In this document: positions 24,315 through 36,112 of the stretch, piece by piece
Numbering within the stretch: the first letter of the stretch is position 1
Layout of the letters: each line of letters begins with the position of its first letter
Source of the DNA: Kineosporia sp. R_H_3
GTDB taxonomy: Bacteria; Actinomycetota; Actinomycetes; Actinomycetales; Kineosporiaceae
Direction: 5' to 3'
Length of the DNA: 64,000 bases
Assembly: GCF_002198675.1 (NCBI RefSeq)
Contig: NZ_MWLL01000189.1
Coordinates: 130,562-194,561, forward strand
Made by a program: the position numbers and the translations under genes
The notes under the pieces: generated by a model
Told to the model about the DNA's origin: nothing
The model's input: only the letters and a program-made list of their open reading frames with translations
The model's database searches: none

Positions 24315-25880
24315 TCAGAACCGGTAGCCCGCCAGCACCGTGCGCATCCGCTCGGCGGTCTGGGCGAGGCCGGACGCCGCGCCGGCCGTGCGCTCGGCGG
24401 TGTTCGAGGTCTGCTCGGCGGCCGAGGCGATGACCATGACGGAGCCGACGATGCCGCTCGCGTCCCGGGCGGCGACGTCGATGACCGACGCGACGTCCGT
24501 GCTGCTGCGGGCCTGCGCCTCGACGGCGGTCGCGATGTCGTGCTGGTGGGCGTTGATCTCACCGATGACCCGGGAGACCGTGCCGATGTCGGCGACGGCC
24601 TCCTCGACCTCGGACTGGATCGAGGCGATCCGGCTCGAGATGTCCTCGGTGGCGCGGCCGACCTCCTGCGCGAGGTCCTTGACCTCGTTGGCGACGACGG
24701 CGAAGCCCCGACCCGCCTCACCGGCGCGCGCGGCCTCGATCGTCGCGTTGAGCGCGAGCAGGCGGGTCTGGTCGGCGATCGAGCGGATCATCGCGGCGAC
24801 CCCGGAGATCTGGCTGCTCGAGTCGCCGAGCCGGGTGATGGTGCGCGACGCGGCGTCCGCACCGTCGACCGCCCGCCGTCCGACGTCCGCCGCCGTCCCG
24901 GCGCTGCCGGCGATGTCCCGGGTCTGCGCCGAGACCTGCTCGATCCCCGAGGCGACCTCCTGCGCGCCGTCGGAGACGTGCGTCGCGAGGTCGACCGCCT
25001 CGCCGGCCTTGGCGCTGGTCTGCGCGGCGGAGCCGGACAGGTCGGTGCTCGACCGGCGCAGGTCCTCCACCGAGCCGGTGATGTCGGCGATGCAGGCCTG
25101 GACGACGTGGAACGCCTCCTGCACGGACTCCAGCGTCGCGTCGAGGGAGCGCCCGAGGTCGCCGAGCTCGTCGGCCGACTCCGAACGCACCCGCTCGAGG
25201 AAGTTGCCGCCCGAGACCTCCCCGAGGACCGCCCGCATCCGGCGCATCGGCCGCAGCACGGCCTGGGCCGTCACCCAGCACAGGCCGACGAACAGCGCGC
25301 TCGCGAGGACCCAGGCGACGGTGATCGTCAGGAGGGTGCGTCGGCCGGCGGCGGTGGCCCCGTCGCGCTCGGCGACGACGGCCTGTTCCATCGCCTCGTC
25401 GATCGCGCCGAGGGACTCCTCGAGCTCCCCGGCGAGCTCGAGGAACTCGGGCACCCGGGTCTGCGCGGCGGAGCGGTCCGTCGCCGCGGCGTCGATGATC
25501 TCGCCGGCGAGCGCGACGTAGGCCTCGATCCGCGGGCGCACCGCGGTGAAGCGGGGCACCAGGCCGGCGGGGGCGAGCGCCGCGGCGCGGTCGAACCTGT
25601 CGATCATCGTCGGGCCGTGGTCGGCGATCTCGACCGCTCCCAGCTCCTCGCGCTCGGCCTGCGTGCGTGCGACGAGCGCGGACATCACGTCGCCGCGGAT
25701 GGCGTCGTGCATCATGTCCGCGTTCCACTGCTCGCTCATGCCCTGGCTGACCCGGGCCATCCGGTCGCTCGCAGAGCGCTGGGAGGTCGTCGCCTCCGCG
25801 GCGGCCACCGCCACGACGCCGACCGCGAGCGCGCCGACGGCGCCGATCAGGACGAACCGCTTGGCGATGCTGAGACGCAC
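24315..25880 (-). CDS. Methyl-accepting chemotaxis protein
   Basis: A 521-residue chemoreceptor. Membrane helix 1 is '[20 protein letters not shown]' (~10-30), then a four-helix sensory domain (~30-185), membrane helix 2 '[21 protein letters not shown]' (~190-210), a HAMP-like segment ('[18 protein letters not shown]') and a long signalling coiled coil. The hairpin tip is '[20 protein letters not shown]', then '[15 protein letters not shown]', the CheA/CheW contact. The GTG at 25880 has GGAGG 10 nt upstream. No che genes are in the window, so it probably feeds a remote array. Ligand unknown. Confidence 0.93.
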   Translation of the reverse strand: MRLSIAKRFVLIGAVGALAVGVVAVAAAEATTSQRSASDRMARVSQGMSEQWNADMMHDAIRGDVMSALVARTQAEREELGAVEIADHGPTMIDRFDRAAALAPAGLVPRFTAVRPRIEAYVALAGEIIDAAATDRSAAQTRVPEFLELAGELEESLGAIDEAMEQAVVAERDGATAAGRRTLLTITVAWVLASALFVGLCWVTAQAVLRPMRRMRAVLGEVSGGNFLERVRSESADELGDLGRSLDATLESVQEAFHVVQACIADITGSVEDLRRSSTDLSGSAAQTSAKAGEAVDLATHVSDGAQEVASGIEQVSAQTRDIAGSAGTAADVGRRAVDGADAASRTITRLGDSSSQISGVAAMIRSIADQTRLLALNATIEAARAGEAGRGFAVVANEVKDLAQEVGRATEDISSRIASIQSEVEEAVADIGTVSRVIGEINAHQHDIATAVEAQARSSTDVASVIDVAARDASGIVGSVMVIASAAEQTSNTAERTAGAASGLAQTAERMRTVLAGYRF

Positions 25881-26070
25881 TGGCCGACACCTCCGTGACG
25901 CACGTGGCTCCGGGGGGACGTCGGCCGGGCTCACCCCTCGGCCGATCCGGAGGACGTCCCACGGGACGACGTTCTGGACATCGGCCCCTCCGCGGCACGG
26001 CTGTAGGCCGAACGCGTGGCCGAACGACCTGCGGGACCGTTCCCACGCGGCGACCGCCGCACCGGGCGGC

Positions 26071-27726
26071 TCAGCCCGGCGGGCTCTGCCGCACGGCCTG
26101 CGCAGGCCGGACGACGATCCGCACCGACGGGGGGAGGTCGTAGTAGAGCTTGTAGCGCGTCTCCCAGACCGAACCGACCGGGTCGCCGGAGTGGACGTAG
26201 GCGCGGAACGGCAGCGGGTCGACGGTGACGACGGACGCCCCGGCCCGGACCTGCACCCGGACGAGGTCGACACGCCGGTCGGCCGCGTCGTGGACGACGG
26301 TGTAGATCCCCAGCAGCCCGGTGAACAGGGCCGCGGCGATCGCCCCGATCGCCCACGCCCCCCACGTCGCGACGTCCCCGGCACGGCGACCGCCCGGCCG
26401 CCCGGGCACCCCGGCCGCGGAACGCTCCTCGGCCACCGTCTCCGCGAGCAGCGTCGCCGCGACGAGGACCATGAGCAGGTACGTCGGGTAGAAGCAGCGC
26501 GGCCCGATCGGGCGGACGACGGCCAGCGGCGCCGCGACGACGGCCACGGACAGCACGGCCACGACGAGCACCGCCCGCCGGGCGGGGTCCGCGACGAGCA
26601 GGACGCCGGCGAGCAGGAGGCTGCCGAGCAGCAGGACGGCCACCAGGCCCGAGAGGTTGCGGACCGGCGCCGGGAGCGTCGCGGCCGCGGCCGCCTGGCG
26701 CAGCGTCGTCGCGAGGACGAGCGCACCGACCGCGGGCAGGACGACGGTCAGCGTCACCGCACGCCCCCGTCCGCGCCGCCGCGCGGCCGCGGCCACGAGA
26801 ACGACGAGGACGACGAGAGCCGCGTCGAGCCACACGTTCACCCCGACGAGCCAGCCGCAGACCACACCGAGGACGACGTCGACGAGTGATGCACCCGTGT
26901 CGCCGGCCGTCGCGACGCCCTGGTACGCGTCCGCACCGGACGCCACCCCGCGGTAGGCCTGGTTGGAGAACATCAGGACCGCGCCGGCGACGATGCCGAC
27001 CGCCCAGGCGGCCCCCTCGCCGCTCAGACCCCGGCCGCGGAGCGCGTGGACGACGAGGAAGGAGATGCTCGCGAGCACGAGGTACGTCGTCACGTGCTCC
27101 ATGAAGAGCGCCGCCGCGAAACCGCCGAGGACGACGAACGGGAACCGCACCGCACGCGGCAGCGGTCGTGGGCGTCCGTCCCAGAGCGCCCGGGCCGCGT
27201 GCAGGTAGACGAGCATCCCCAGCCCGGCGAGCGCGTAGTTCGAGAAGCCCGACAGCCATGCGACCGACTGCCGGAAGACCTCGACCGGCATGGCCACGAG
27301 CAGCAGGGTGACGAGGGCGTAGCGCAGCGGTGTCCGCCGACCGGCGAGGTCGACGAGCAGCCAGACGGTGAGGACGACGACCCCGCCGACGACGAGCGGT
27401 GTCAGCGGGCCGGCACGGGTGAGCGCCAGGACGGCGAGGTTGCCGGCCCAGCGGCCGTTGTACCCGTCGAACAGGGTGTCGAGCCGGTCGGTGCCGATCG
27501 ACGAGCCCCAGGCCCAGTCGTCACCGCTCACGGGGAACCGTGACGCGAGCACGCTCCAGGCGACCAGGAGCACCGCGAGCAGGAGCCGCTCGCCCGGGAA
27601 CGCCCCGCCCAGGAGCCGGCCGCTGATGCCTGGCCGCGTCCCCGGGACCTCAGGCGCGACGACGTCCAGCGTGTCCGTTCTCGTCACCGTCAACCCCCGG
27701 TGCGCCCCGGCCGGACCCGACCGCAT
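26071..27726 (-). CDS. Polytopic membrane protein, probable Gtr-type glycosyltransferase (DUF6056-like)
   Basis: A 551-residue protein with about 11-12 membrane helices. The first outward loop has '[12 protein letters not shown]' and '[12 protein letters not shown]', the D-D/W pattern of DUF6056 and GtrII-like glucosyltransferases. Another conserved spot is '[12 protein letters not shown]', and a short periplasmic domain ends the protein ('[16 protein letters not shown]'). Divergent from a GtrB-like GT2 and GtrA, so the three likely make a lipid-linked sugar, flip it, and attach it outside. The ATG at 27726 has no ribosome site; GTG at 27687 is an alternative. Confidence 0.65.
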   Translation of the reverse strand: MRSGPAGAHRGLTVTRTDTLDVVAPEVPGTRPGISGRLLGGAFPGERLLLAVLLVAWSVLASRFPVSGDDWAWGSSIGTDRLDTLFDGYNGRWAGNLAVLALTRAGPLTPLVVGGVVVLTVWLLVDLAGRRTPLRYALVTLLLVAMPVEVFRQSVAWLSGFSNYALAGLGMLVYLHAARALWDGRPRPLPRAVRFPFVVLGGFAAALFMEHVTTYLVLASISFLVVHALRGRGLSGEGAAWAVGIVAGAVLMFSNQAYRGVASGADAYQGVATAGDTGASLVDVVLGVVCGWLVGVNVWLDAALVVLVVLVAAAARRRGRGRAVTLTVVLPAVGALVLATTLRQAAAAATLPAPVRNLSGLVAVLLLGSLLLAGVLLVADPARRAVLVVAVLSVAVVAAPLAVVRPIGPRCFYPTYLLMVLVAATLLAETVAEERSAAGVPGRPGGRRAGDVATWGAWAIGAIAAALFTGLLGIYTVVHDAADRRVDLVRVQVRAGASVVTVDPLPFRAYVHSGDPVGSVWETRYKLYYDLPPSVRIVVRPAQAVRQSPPG

Positions 27727-27785
27727 CTGTGCGGAGGAACGTCACGGTGGGAACGCACATCGGGAATGTACTCTTATGGGCCGTG

Positions 27786-28886
27786 ATGCCCGTAGAAACC
27801 GACACAAAAGGTGTGGCGCTGCCGGTCGCCCTGTCCGCAGTCGTGCCCTGCTACAACGAGGAGGGAAACCTCGAGCGGCTGCTCGAGGCGCTGTCCGCCG
27901 CCCTCACGCAGGTCCAGCCGGACCACGAGATCGTTCTCGTCGACGACGGCAGCCGCGACGCGACGCTGCGCCTCATGCGCGAGGCCGCCGAACGGGACCC
28001 ACGCGTCCGCTACGTCGCACTGAGCCGCAACTTCGGCAAGGAGTCGGCGATGCTCGCCGGGCTGTCGCGCGCCCGTGGCCGGGCCGTGGCCATCCTCGAC
28101 GCGGACCTGCAGCACCCGCCCGAGCTCCTCTCGCGGATGATCCCGCTGCTCGCCCAGGGGTTCGACCAGGTCGTCGCCCGCCGGACGCGCACCGGGGACG
28201 CCGCGGTGCGTTCGGTGCTGTCGCGCCTGTACTACCGGGTGGTCAACCGGCTCGTGGACGTCGAGCTGGAGAACGGCGTGGGCGACTTCCGGCTCCTCAG
28301 CCGGACGGCCGTCGACGGGCTGCTGAGCCTGGGGGAGTCCAACCGCTTCTCCAAGGGCCTCTTCGCCTGGATCGGCTACGACGTCGCCGTCGTCGACTAC
28401 GAGAACGTCGCGCGGACGGCCGGCGAGAGCCACTGGCGTCTGCGCGACCTCGTCAACTACGCCATCGACTCGGTGCTCTCCTTCAACACCAAGCCGCTGC
28501 GCCTCGCGATCCACGTCGGGCTCGCGACCACCGCCGTCGCCGTGCTCTACGGGTTCTGGGTGCTCGCAGCGGCGCTGCTCAACGGCAACCCCGTCCCCGG
28601 CTACGTGACGACGATCGCCGCGGTCGTCGGGCTGGGCGGCATCCAGATGATGCTCCTCGGGGTCACCGGCGAGTACCTCGGCCGGATCTACGTCGAGACC
28701 AAGCAGCGGCCGCACTTCCTCGTCAAGGAGACGAACTGCCCCGGCAGGCCCGACCGGGTCGCCGTCCGCCCCGCGATCGACCTCCGGAGCGGCCCGGGGG
28801 ACCGGGTGACCGGCTCGCTGGTCGTGGACCTCGACGCCGGCCGCCGGCGCGAGCAGGTCGCGGCGCCGGGCGACCGCCGGGCATGA
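27786..28886 (+). CDS. GtrB-like undecaprenyl-phosphate glycosyltransferase (GT2)
   Basis: A 366-residue GT2 enzyme with a DPM/GtrB layout. The catalytic domain has 'AVVPCYNEEGNLERLLEAL', 'VLVDDGSRDATLRLM', 'RNFGKESAMLAGLSRARG', the DxD 'AILDADLQHPPELLSRMI' and 'VGDFRLLSRTAVDGL'. Two C-terminal membrane helices (~250-310) follow, ending with the family 'GEYLGRIYVETKQRPHFLVKE'. A ~45-residue tail after that is unusual. It should load a sugar on undecaprenyl phosphate. TACTCT at 27769-27774 is a -10; GTG at 27783 is an equally possible start. The stop overlaps gtrA by 4 bp. Confidence 0.9.
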   Translation: MPVETDTKGVALPVALSAVVPCYNEEGNLERLLEALSAALTQVQPDHEIVLVDDGSRDATLRLMREAAERDPRVRYVALSRNFGKESAMLAGLSRARGRAVAILDADLQHPPELLSRMIPLLAQGFDQVVARRTRTGDAAVRSVLSRLYYRVVNRLVDVELENGVGDFRLLSRTAVDGLLSLGESNRFSKGLFAWIGYDVAVVDYENVARTAGESHWRLRDLVNYAIDSVLSFNTKPLRLAIHVGLATTAVAVLYGFWVLAAALLNGNPVPGYVTTIAAVVGLGGIQMMLLGVTGEYLGRIYVETKQRPHFLVKETNCPGRPDRVAVRPAIDLRSGPGDRVTGSLVVDLDAGRRREQVAAPGDRRA

Positions 28887-29337
28887 CGGCTCCCGCCCAG
28901 GGCGACCCGACGCTGGGCGCCGCCCCGGCCGTGCCGACGGGCTCCCGCCGCGCCGGGCTCGCGCGGTTCGTGCGCTTCGGTGGGGTCGGTGTCGTCAACA
29001 CGGCGACCTACTACGGCACCTATCTCGCGGTGCACCTCGTCGCCCCGTACCTCGTGGCCCACGCCGCCGGTGTCGTCGTGTCGGTCGTCGGCTCGTACTT
29101 CCTGAACTGCCGCTTCACGTTCCACGTCCGGCCGAGCCTGCGCACGTTCCTGCTCTTCCCGCTGTCGAGCGTGACGAACGTCGTCGTCACCACGCTGGGG
29201 CTGCCGTTCGCCGTCGAGGTCCTCGGCATCGACGACCGGGTCGCCCCGGTCCTCGTGCAGCTCACGGCCCTCCCGGTGACGTACGTCGTCGCGCACACAG
29301 TGATGCGCGGCCGGTCCGGCATGGCAGCATCACCGTC

Positions 29338-29341
<4 letters not shown>
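28883..29341 (+). CDS. GtrA-family membrane protein (putative lipid-sugar flippase)
   Basis: A 152-residue GtrA protein with four membrane helices. 'FVRFGGVGVVNTATYYGTYLA' is the N-terminal family block, and 'SVVGSYFLNCRFTF' is the conserved N-x-x-x-T-F motif between helices 2 and 3. GtrA proteins are thought to flip undecaprenyl-phosphate sugars. The ATG overlaps the GT2 stop. The stop itself overlaps the GTG of the following AraC gene, though that gene starts a functionally different set. Confidence 0.88.
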
Positions 29342-29790
<449 letters not shown>

Positions 29791-29794
29791 CCGC

Positions 29795-30208
29795 ATGGAC
29801 ATCAGCATCCACTCGAGCTTCCTCCCGCACACCGACCCGGAGGCCTCGCTCGCGTTCTACCGCGACACCCTCGGGTTCGAGGTCCGTCAGGACGTCGGCT
29901 ACGCCGGCATGCGCTGGATCACGGTCGGCCCGGCCGGGCAGCCCGGCACGCCGTCCGTCGTCCTCTTCCCGCCGGGGGCCGACCCGGGGGTCACCGACGA
30001 CGAGCGCCGCACGATCACCGAGATGATGGCCAAGGGCACCTACGCCTCGATCCTGCTCTCGACGCCCGACCTCGACGCGACGTTCGAGAAGCTGCAGGCC
30101 GGCGACGTCGAGATCGTCCAGGAGCCGACCGACCAGCCGTACGGCGTCCGCGACTGCGCCCTGCGGGACCCGGCCGGCAACATGGTCCGCATCCAGGAAC
30201 GGCGCTGA
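29795..30208 (+). CDS. VOC-family protein (glyoxalase/bleomycin-resistance fold)
   Basis: A 137-residue vicinal-oxygen-chelate protein. It reads as two beta-alpha-beta-beta-beta units: 'FLPHTDPEASLAFYRDTLGFEV' and 'LLSTPDLDATFEKLQAGDVEIV', ending with 'DCALRDPAGNMVRIQE'. His in 'SIHSSFLPH' and the late Glu are plausible metal ligands. TAGCCT (29783-29788) is 6 nt before the ATG, so the gene can also be read from its own leaderless promoter. Between an AraC regulator and a UvrA-like ATPase, it may be a drug-binding or modifying resistance protein. Confidence 0.9.
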   Translation: MDISIHSSFLPHTDPEASLAFYRDTLGFEVRQDVGYAGMRWITVGPAGQPGTPSVVLFPPGADPGVTDDERRTITEMMAKGTYASILLSTPDLDATFEKLQAGDVEIVQEPTDQPYGVRDCALRDPAGNMVRIQERR

Positions 30209-30249
30209 CCCCGCAGGCGGCGGCCGCGCACGTCGCGGACCGCCACGAC

Positions 30250-32577
<2,328 letters not shown>

Positions 32578-32580
32578 CCA

Positions 32581-32650
32581 CCCCGCTCATGCTCGCGCCG
32601 GGTACCGTTCCGGCCGCTGTCCCGGGTCGTTCCCGGTACCTGGCGCGAGC
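32581..32650. repeat. Palindromic repeat element, copy 1
   Basis: Inverted arms at 32591-32606 and 32635-32650 (15 of 16 bp, GCTCGCGCCGGGTACC and complement) enclose a 28-nt loop, between convergent uvrA-like and dapA stops. The left half, 32581-32613, recurs at 34533-34565 with 30 of 33 identical bases. It may act as a bidirectional terminator and/or a REP-like element. Confidence 0.75.
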
Positions 32651-32655
32651 ACGGG

Positions 32656-33570
32656 TCACGCTCGTGCGGCGAGGGCCTCCCGGAGCTGGCGGACGTCGTC
32701 CGGGGACGCAGGCAGCAAGGGCAGCCGGACCGACGCCTGCGGGAGGACGCCGAGCCCGACGAGCGCGGCCTTGGCCGTGACGGCGCCGGGGGAGGAGCCC
32801 ATGACGGCACGGACGAGAGGGGTCAGCCCCGCCTGGACGGCGCGGGCGGTGTCGAGGTCGCCGCGGCGGACGGCGTCCACGAGGGCCGCGACGCGGTCGG
32901 GGACGACGTTCGCGACGACGCTGAGCACCCCGGTGGCACCGCACGCGAGGTACGGCAGGTTCAGCTCGTCGATGCCGCAGTAGTACGCGAGCGACGTGCG
33001 GTCCATGACGGACATCGCCTCGAACAGGTCGCCCTTGGCGTCCTTGACCGCGAGGATCCGCGGGTGCCGCGCGAGGTCGACGAGGGTCGCCTCGGCCATC
33101 GCGAGCCCGGTGCGGGCCGGGACGTCGTAGAGCATGACGGGCAGGTCGGTCGCGTCGGCCACCGCGAGGCAGTGCGCGACGACACCGGCCTGGGTGGGCC
33201 GGGAGTAGTAGGGGCAGACGAGGAGCAGGGCGTCCGCCCCGGCCGCCTCCGCCGCGCGGGCCCGGCGGACGCTCGCCGCGGTGTCGTACGTGCCGACGCC
33301 GGCGACGACCCGGGCCCGGCCGGCGACCCGGGCGAGCACGGCCTCGATGAGGGCCACGGTCTCGTCGTCGGTGAGGGTCGGCGCCTCGCCCGTGGTCCCG
33401 GCGACGACGATGCCGTCGCAGCCGCCGGCGAGCAGGTGCTCGACGAGGGCGAGGACGGCGGGCTCGTCGACGGAGCCGTCGGGGCGCATTGGGGTCACCA
33501 TGGCGACGAGCGCGGTGCCGAAGATCGACCCGGCCGGGTGCCGGACGTCGGGGGAGCGGTGGTCGGTCAT
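32656..33570 (-). CDS. dapA: 4-hydroxy-tetrahydrodipicolinate synthase (DapA)
   Basis: A 304-residue class I aldolase-fold enzyme condensing pyruvate with aspartate semialdehyde for lysine and cell-wall DAP. Conserved sites are 'VAGTTGEAPTLTDDE' (residues ~60), the Tyr in 'PVMLYDVPARTG' and the Schiff-base Lys in 'ILAVKDAKGD'. It may be a paralogue, since it stands alone with a divergent LysR gene and not with dapB. NanA/KDG aldolase-type substrates cannot be excluded. CACGAT (33577-33582) 6 nt before the ATG suggests a leaderless start. The gene ends in a palindromic repeat shared with the far side of lysR. Confidence 0.82.
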   Translation of the reverse strand: MTDHRSPDVRHPAGSIFGTALVAMVTPMRPDGSVDEPAVLALVEHLLAGGCDGIVVAGTTGEAPTLTDDETVALIEAVLARVAGRARVVAGVGTYDTAASVRRARAAEAAGADALLLVCPYYSRPTQAGVVAHCLAVADATDLPVMLYDVPARTGLAMAEATLVDLARHPRILAVKDAKGDLFEAMSVMDRTSLAYYCGIDELNLPYLACGATGVLSVVANVVPDRVAALVDAVRRGDLDTARAVQAGLTPLVRAVMGSSPGAVTAKAALVGLGVLPQASVRLPLLPASPDDVRQLREALAARA

Positions 33571-33642
33571 GGCTGGATCGTGGGCGGCCCGACCCGTGCG
33601 GTCCAGCGATGGTTTCTGGCCGGTACCGCGTAGCGTGGCTTC

Positions 33643-34581
33643 ATGATGGACGTCGGCGCCCTGCGCGCCCTCCAGACGGTCGCCGCCCTCGGCACGCTGG
33701 CCCGCGCGGCCGACGAGCTCGGGTTCACCCCGTCGGCGGTGTCCCAGCAGATCAAGCGGTTGGAGCGCCAGGTCGGCGCCCCGGTGCTCGCACCGGCGGG
33801 GCGCGGCGTCGTGCTCACCCCGGCCGGCCGGGCCGTCGTCGACGCGGCGCCCGCGGTGTTCCAGGCCCTCGAACGCTGCACCGAGGCCGGCCGGTCGGTG
33901 GCTCGGGGCGCACCGCGCGGCACCCTGCGCGTCGTCGCCTTCTCGACCGCGATCCGCGGCCTCGTCGCACCCGTCGTCCCGCAGCTGTCGCGACAGTGCC
34001 CGGACCTGCGCCTGGAGGTCACCGAGCAGGACCCGGACCCGGCGCTGCGCAGCGTCGAGGCCGGCGCGGCCGACCTGGCCGTCGTCCACGACGCCGACGG
34101 GCTGCCGGCGTCGCTGCCCGAGTCCCTCACCGGACGCCACCTGATGACCGACGTCGGCGACGTCGTCGTGCACCGCGGCCACCGGCTGGCCGCCCTGGAC
34201 CGGCCGGTCACCGCCGCCGACCTCACCGGCGACGCGTGGGTGACGAGCCCGCCGGGCAGCGTGTGCCACCAGTGGTTCCGGCGGCTCGTCGCCGACGTGC
34301 CCGGCGAGCCCGACGTCCGGCACCGGGTCGACGACTTCGCCACGCAGCTGGCGCTCGTCGCGTCCGGCGAGGTCGTCGCACTGGTCCCGCGGCTGGCGCG
34401 GCCGCCGCTGGCCGACGACCTCGTCGCCGTCCCGCTGGCCCGTCCGCCGCGTCGTGAGGTGCACGCCGCGTGGCGGCGCAGCGCCGACACGAGCCCGGCG
34501 ATCAGAGCAGCTCTCGCGGAGCTGACGCCCGACCCCGCTCATGCTCACGCCCAGTACCGTTCCGGGCAGCATCCAGCCTGA
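33643..34581 (+). CDS. LysR-family transcriptional regulator
   Basis: A 312-residue LTTR. The N-terminal HTH reads 'LRALQTVAALGTLARAADELG', 'TPSAVSQQIKRLERQVG' and 'VLTPAGRAVVDAA', followed by a substrate-binding-like domain. TAGCGT (33631-33636) ends 6 nt before the first of two ATGs, which decides the start. It is divergent from dapA over 72 bp and probably regulates it. The last ~15 codons ('AHAHAQYRSGQHPA') are encoded by copy 2 of the palindromic repeat, so the native C-terminus may have been altered by repeat insertion. Confidence 0.87.
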   Translation: MMDVGALRALQTVAALGTLARAADELGFTPSAVSQQIKRLERQVGAPVLAPAGRGVVLTPAGRAVVDAAPAVFQALERCTEAGRSVARGAPRGTLRVVAFSTAIRGLVAPVVPQLSRQCPDLRLEVTEQDPDPALRSVEAGAADLAVVHDADGLPASLPESLTGRHLMTDVGDVVVHRGHRLAALDRPVTAADLTGDAWVTSPPGSVCHQWFRRLVADVPGEPDVRHRVDDFATQLALVASGEVVALVPRLARPPLADDLVAVPLARPPRREVHAAWRRSADTSPAIRAALAELTPDPAHAHAQYRSGQHPA

Positions 34582-34611
34582 CTTCCGGTACCCACCGCGA
34601 GCATGAGCGGG
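34533..34611. repeat. Palindromic repeat element, copy 2
   Basis: Arms at 34534-34558 and 34587-34611 pair at 20 of 25 positions, with the outer 13 bp (CCCGCTCATGCTC) perfect. The left half is 30/33 identical to copy 1. It straddles the 3' end of lysR, so part of the repeat is translated. Together the two copies bracket the dapA-lysR pair. Confidence 0.75.
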
Positions 34612-34681
34612 CTTGATGTTGGACGCCGATAATGCACATTATGTCAATCCAGCGTTCGGAGACCCTCTCCCCGGCGGCTGT

Positions 34682-35137
34682 TCAGTGCCAGTCGCTGATC
34701 TGGACGTCGCGGGGCGCAGGCGCACCCGCACCGTTCTCCACCAACGACTTCAGGCTCATGAGGAACGAGCCCCACTTCGTGCTGCAGTGGTGCATGAAGT
34801 CGCCGGGCTCGGCCCAGCCGCGGTGCGCGAACCGGACGATCGTCCAGTCGCCGTCCTGATGCAGGTCCCAGTCGACCGTCGTCCCGACCCACTCCGGCGG
34901 GCCGTCGACGACGCGCCACCGGAGCCGCTCGGGCGGCGTGGCCTCGACGACCTCCATGTCGAAGCCGCCCACCGGCGGGAACCGGAACTCGACCACGCCG
35001 CCCGCGCTCGCGGCGTCGCCACGGGCGGCCGTGTCCTCGGTCCACCAGCCGGCGAGGCCGTCCACCGTCGTCAGCGCGTCGTACACGGCAGCCGGGGCCG
35101 CCGCGTGGACGCCGACCCTGTGCAGGATGTCCACCAT
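34682..35137 (-). CDS. SRPBCC/AHSA1-type START-domain protein
   Basis: A 151-residue helix-grip protein. It has the usual order: 'VDILHRVGVHAAAPAAVYDAL' (strand 1 and helix), 'LAGWWTEDT' (WW-T motif of the AHSA1 group), 'PPERLRWRVV' and 'GDFMHHCSTKWGSFLMSLKSLVE' as the long C-terminal helix. It is the third gene of an ArsR operon. The ATG at 35137 has AGGGGAG 9 nt upstream. The bound ligand is unknown; members bind hydrophobic molecules. Confidence 0.88.
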   Translation of the reverse strand: MVDILHRVGVHAAAPAAVYDALTTVDGLAGWWTEDTAARGDAASAGGVVEFRFPPVGGFDMEVVEATPPERLRWRVVDGPPEWVGTTVDWDLHQDGDWTIVRFAHRGWAEPGDFMHHCSTKWGSFLMSLKSLVENGAGAPAPRDVQISDWH

Positions 35138-35162
35138 CTCGTCCACTCCCCTGGTTCCTTGA

Positions 35163-35525
35163 TCATGTGGCTTCTTGATCGTTCCGGGCGACCTGGATCG
35201 CCTCCGCGATGCGCTTGATCCGCCGGAGGCGGGCGTCCCACGCCGACCCCACGGACGCCAGCTGCGCGACCGCGCGCGCGAGCTGGGCGTCGTCCACCCG
35301 GTAGCGCCTCTCCCGGCCGGCCGGCGTCCCGTGGACGAGGCCGACCCGGTCGAGGACGCCGAGGTGCTTGGCGACCGCCTGCCGGGTGACCGGCAGCTGC
35401 TGGCTGAGACTGGTCGCCGTCCCGGCACCCTCGAGGAGCAGCAGGTCGAGCAGCCGGCGCCGGGTCGGGTCGCCGATCGCCGACCACAGGTCGTCGTCGA
35501 CGGCCTCGGCGACCGCCGTCGTCAC
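35163..35525 (-). CDS. ArsR-family regulator
   Basis: A 120-residue winged-HTH protein: 'LWSAIGDPTRRRLLDLLL' (helix 1-2), 'TSLSQQLPVTRQAVAKHLGVLDRVGLV' laid out over the HTH, and the wing 'GRERRYRVD'. It lacks Cys and metal-binding His clusters, as in the SRPBCC-linked, non-metal ArsR group. The GTG overlaps the preceding SRPBCC stop (GTGA), coupling the two. It very likely binds the two TGCAAC-N5-GTTGCA dyads at the operon promoter. Confidence 0.9.
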   Translation of the reverse strand: MTTAVAEAVDDDLWSAIGDPTRRRLLDLLLLEGAGTATSLSQQLPVTRQAVAKHLGVLDRVGLVHGTPAGRERRYRVDDAQLARAVAQLASVGSAWDARLRRIKRIAEAIQVARNDQEAT

Positions 35526-35980
35526 GGCCGCACGACCAGCGTCGCGACGTAGGGCACGATCCGCGGCAGGAAGTAGGACCAGCCCTCGACGTGCTCGGCG
35601 TACTGCTGCTCCAGGACCGCGACCTCCCAGCCCATCTCGCGGAAGCCGGTCTCGGTCATCCGCAGCCGCGTCCCGGTGCCGGACGGCGTCAGGTCGAACG
35701 TGACGAGCAGGGAGTTGCCCTCCGCGGCGGTCTCGCCGGCCGGGTGCGTCCAGCGGAAGACGAAGGTGGACGGCGGTCGCGCGTCGACGACGGTGAGCTC
35801 CACCACCGCTCCCCCGCCGTCGCGCTCGAAGACGATCTGACCGCTCGAGCCCGGCGTCGGGTCGTAGCGCGCGTCGTCCGGCCACCAGTGCTTGAGGTGG
35901 TCGGGACTGCTCACCACCTCGTAGACGACCTCGGGCGACGCCTCGACGTAGATCTCCTGCTCGATGGTCCCGAGCTCCAT
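35522..35980 (-). CDS. SRPBCC/AHSA1-type START-domain protein
   Basis: A 152-residue helix-grip protein, first gene of the operon. Strand 1 and helix are 'TIEQEIYVEASPEVVYEVV', then 'HLKHWWPDDARYD', 'STFVFRWTHP' and the closing helix 'VLEQQYAEHVEGWSYFLPRI'. It is only distantly similar to the 34682-35137 protein. The ATG at 35980 has AGGAGGCGGTC directly upstream, a near-perfect ribosome site. Its transcript starts within an operator for the co-encoded ArsR protein. Confidence 0.88.
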   Translation of the reverse strand: MELGTIEQEIYVEASPEVVYEVVSSPDHLKHWWPDDARYDPTPGSSGQIVFERDGGGAVVELTVVDARPPSTFVFRWTHPAGETAAEGNSLLVTFDLTPSGTGTRLRMTETGFREMGWEVAVLEQQYAEHVEGWSYFLPRIVPYVATLVVRP

Positions 35981-35990
35981 GACCGCCTCC

Positions 35991-36052
35991 TGCAACGTTT
36001 GGTTGCATGTGAGGCTAGACCGGGGCGCGGCGATACGCAACCACTAGTTGCA
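35991..36052 (-). promoter_or_regulatory. ArsR operon promoter with two operators
   Basis: On the minus strand TTGCGT (36035-36040), a 17-nt spacer and TAGCCT (36012-36017) form a promoter. Two dyads share the pattern (T/C)GCAAC-N5-GTTGCA: 35991-36007 covers the expected start near 36005, and 36036-36052 covers the -35. Their centres are 45 bp apart. This is the layout of a strongly autorepressed operon. Confidence 0.8.
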
Positions 36053-36074
36053 TGAAAGTCGCGGCGACGAGCGC

Positions 36075-36106
36075 TTGACCTTGACGCTGGGTCAGGGTTG
36101 CAGCCT
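36075..36106 (+). promoter_or_regulatory. MerR-type long-spacer promoter of the ABC exporter
   Basis: TTGACC (36075-36080) and CAGCCT (36101-36106) are separated by 20 nt, longer than the optimal 17. The spacer holds an imperfect dyad ACCTTGAC-N5-GTCAGGGT (36078-36098, 7 of 8 bp). This is the hallmark of promoters activated by MerR-family twisting. The MerR gene lies two genes downstream. The -10 ends 6 nt before the ATG. Confidence 0.75.
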
Positions 36107-36112
36107 GACGTC

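Noticed and set aside
25881..26070. FliA-type flagellar promoter or c-di-GMP riboswitch before the chemoreceptor gene
   Set aside because: A GCCGATGT on the minus strand has no TAAA partner at the right spacing, and no GEMM-type sequence is seen.
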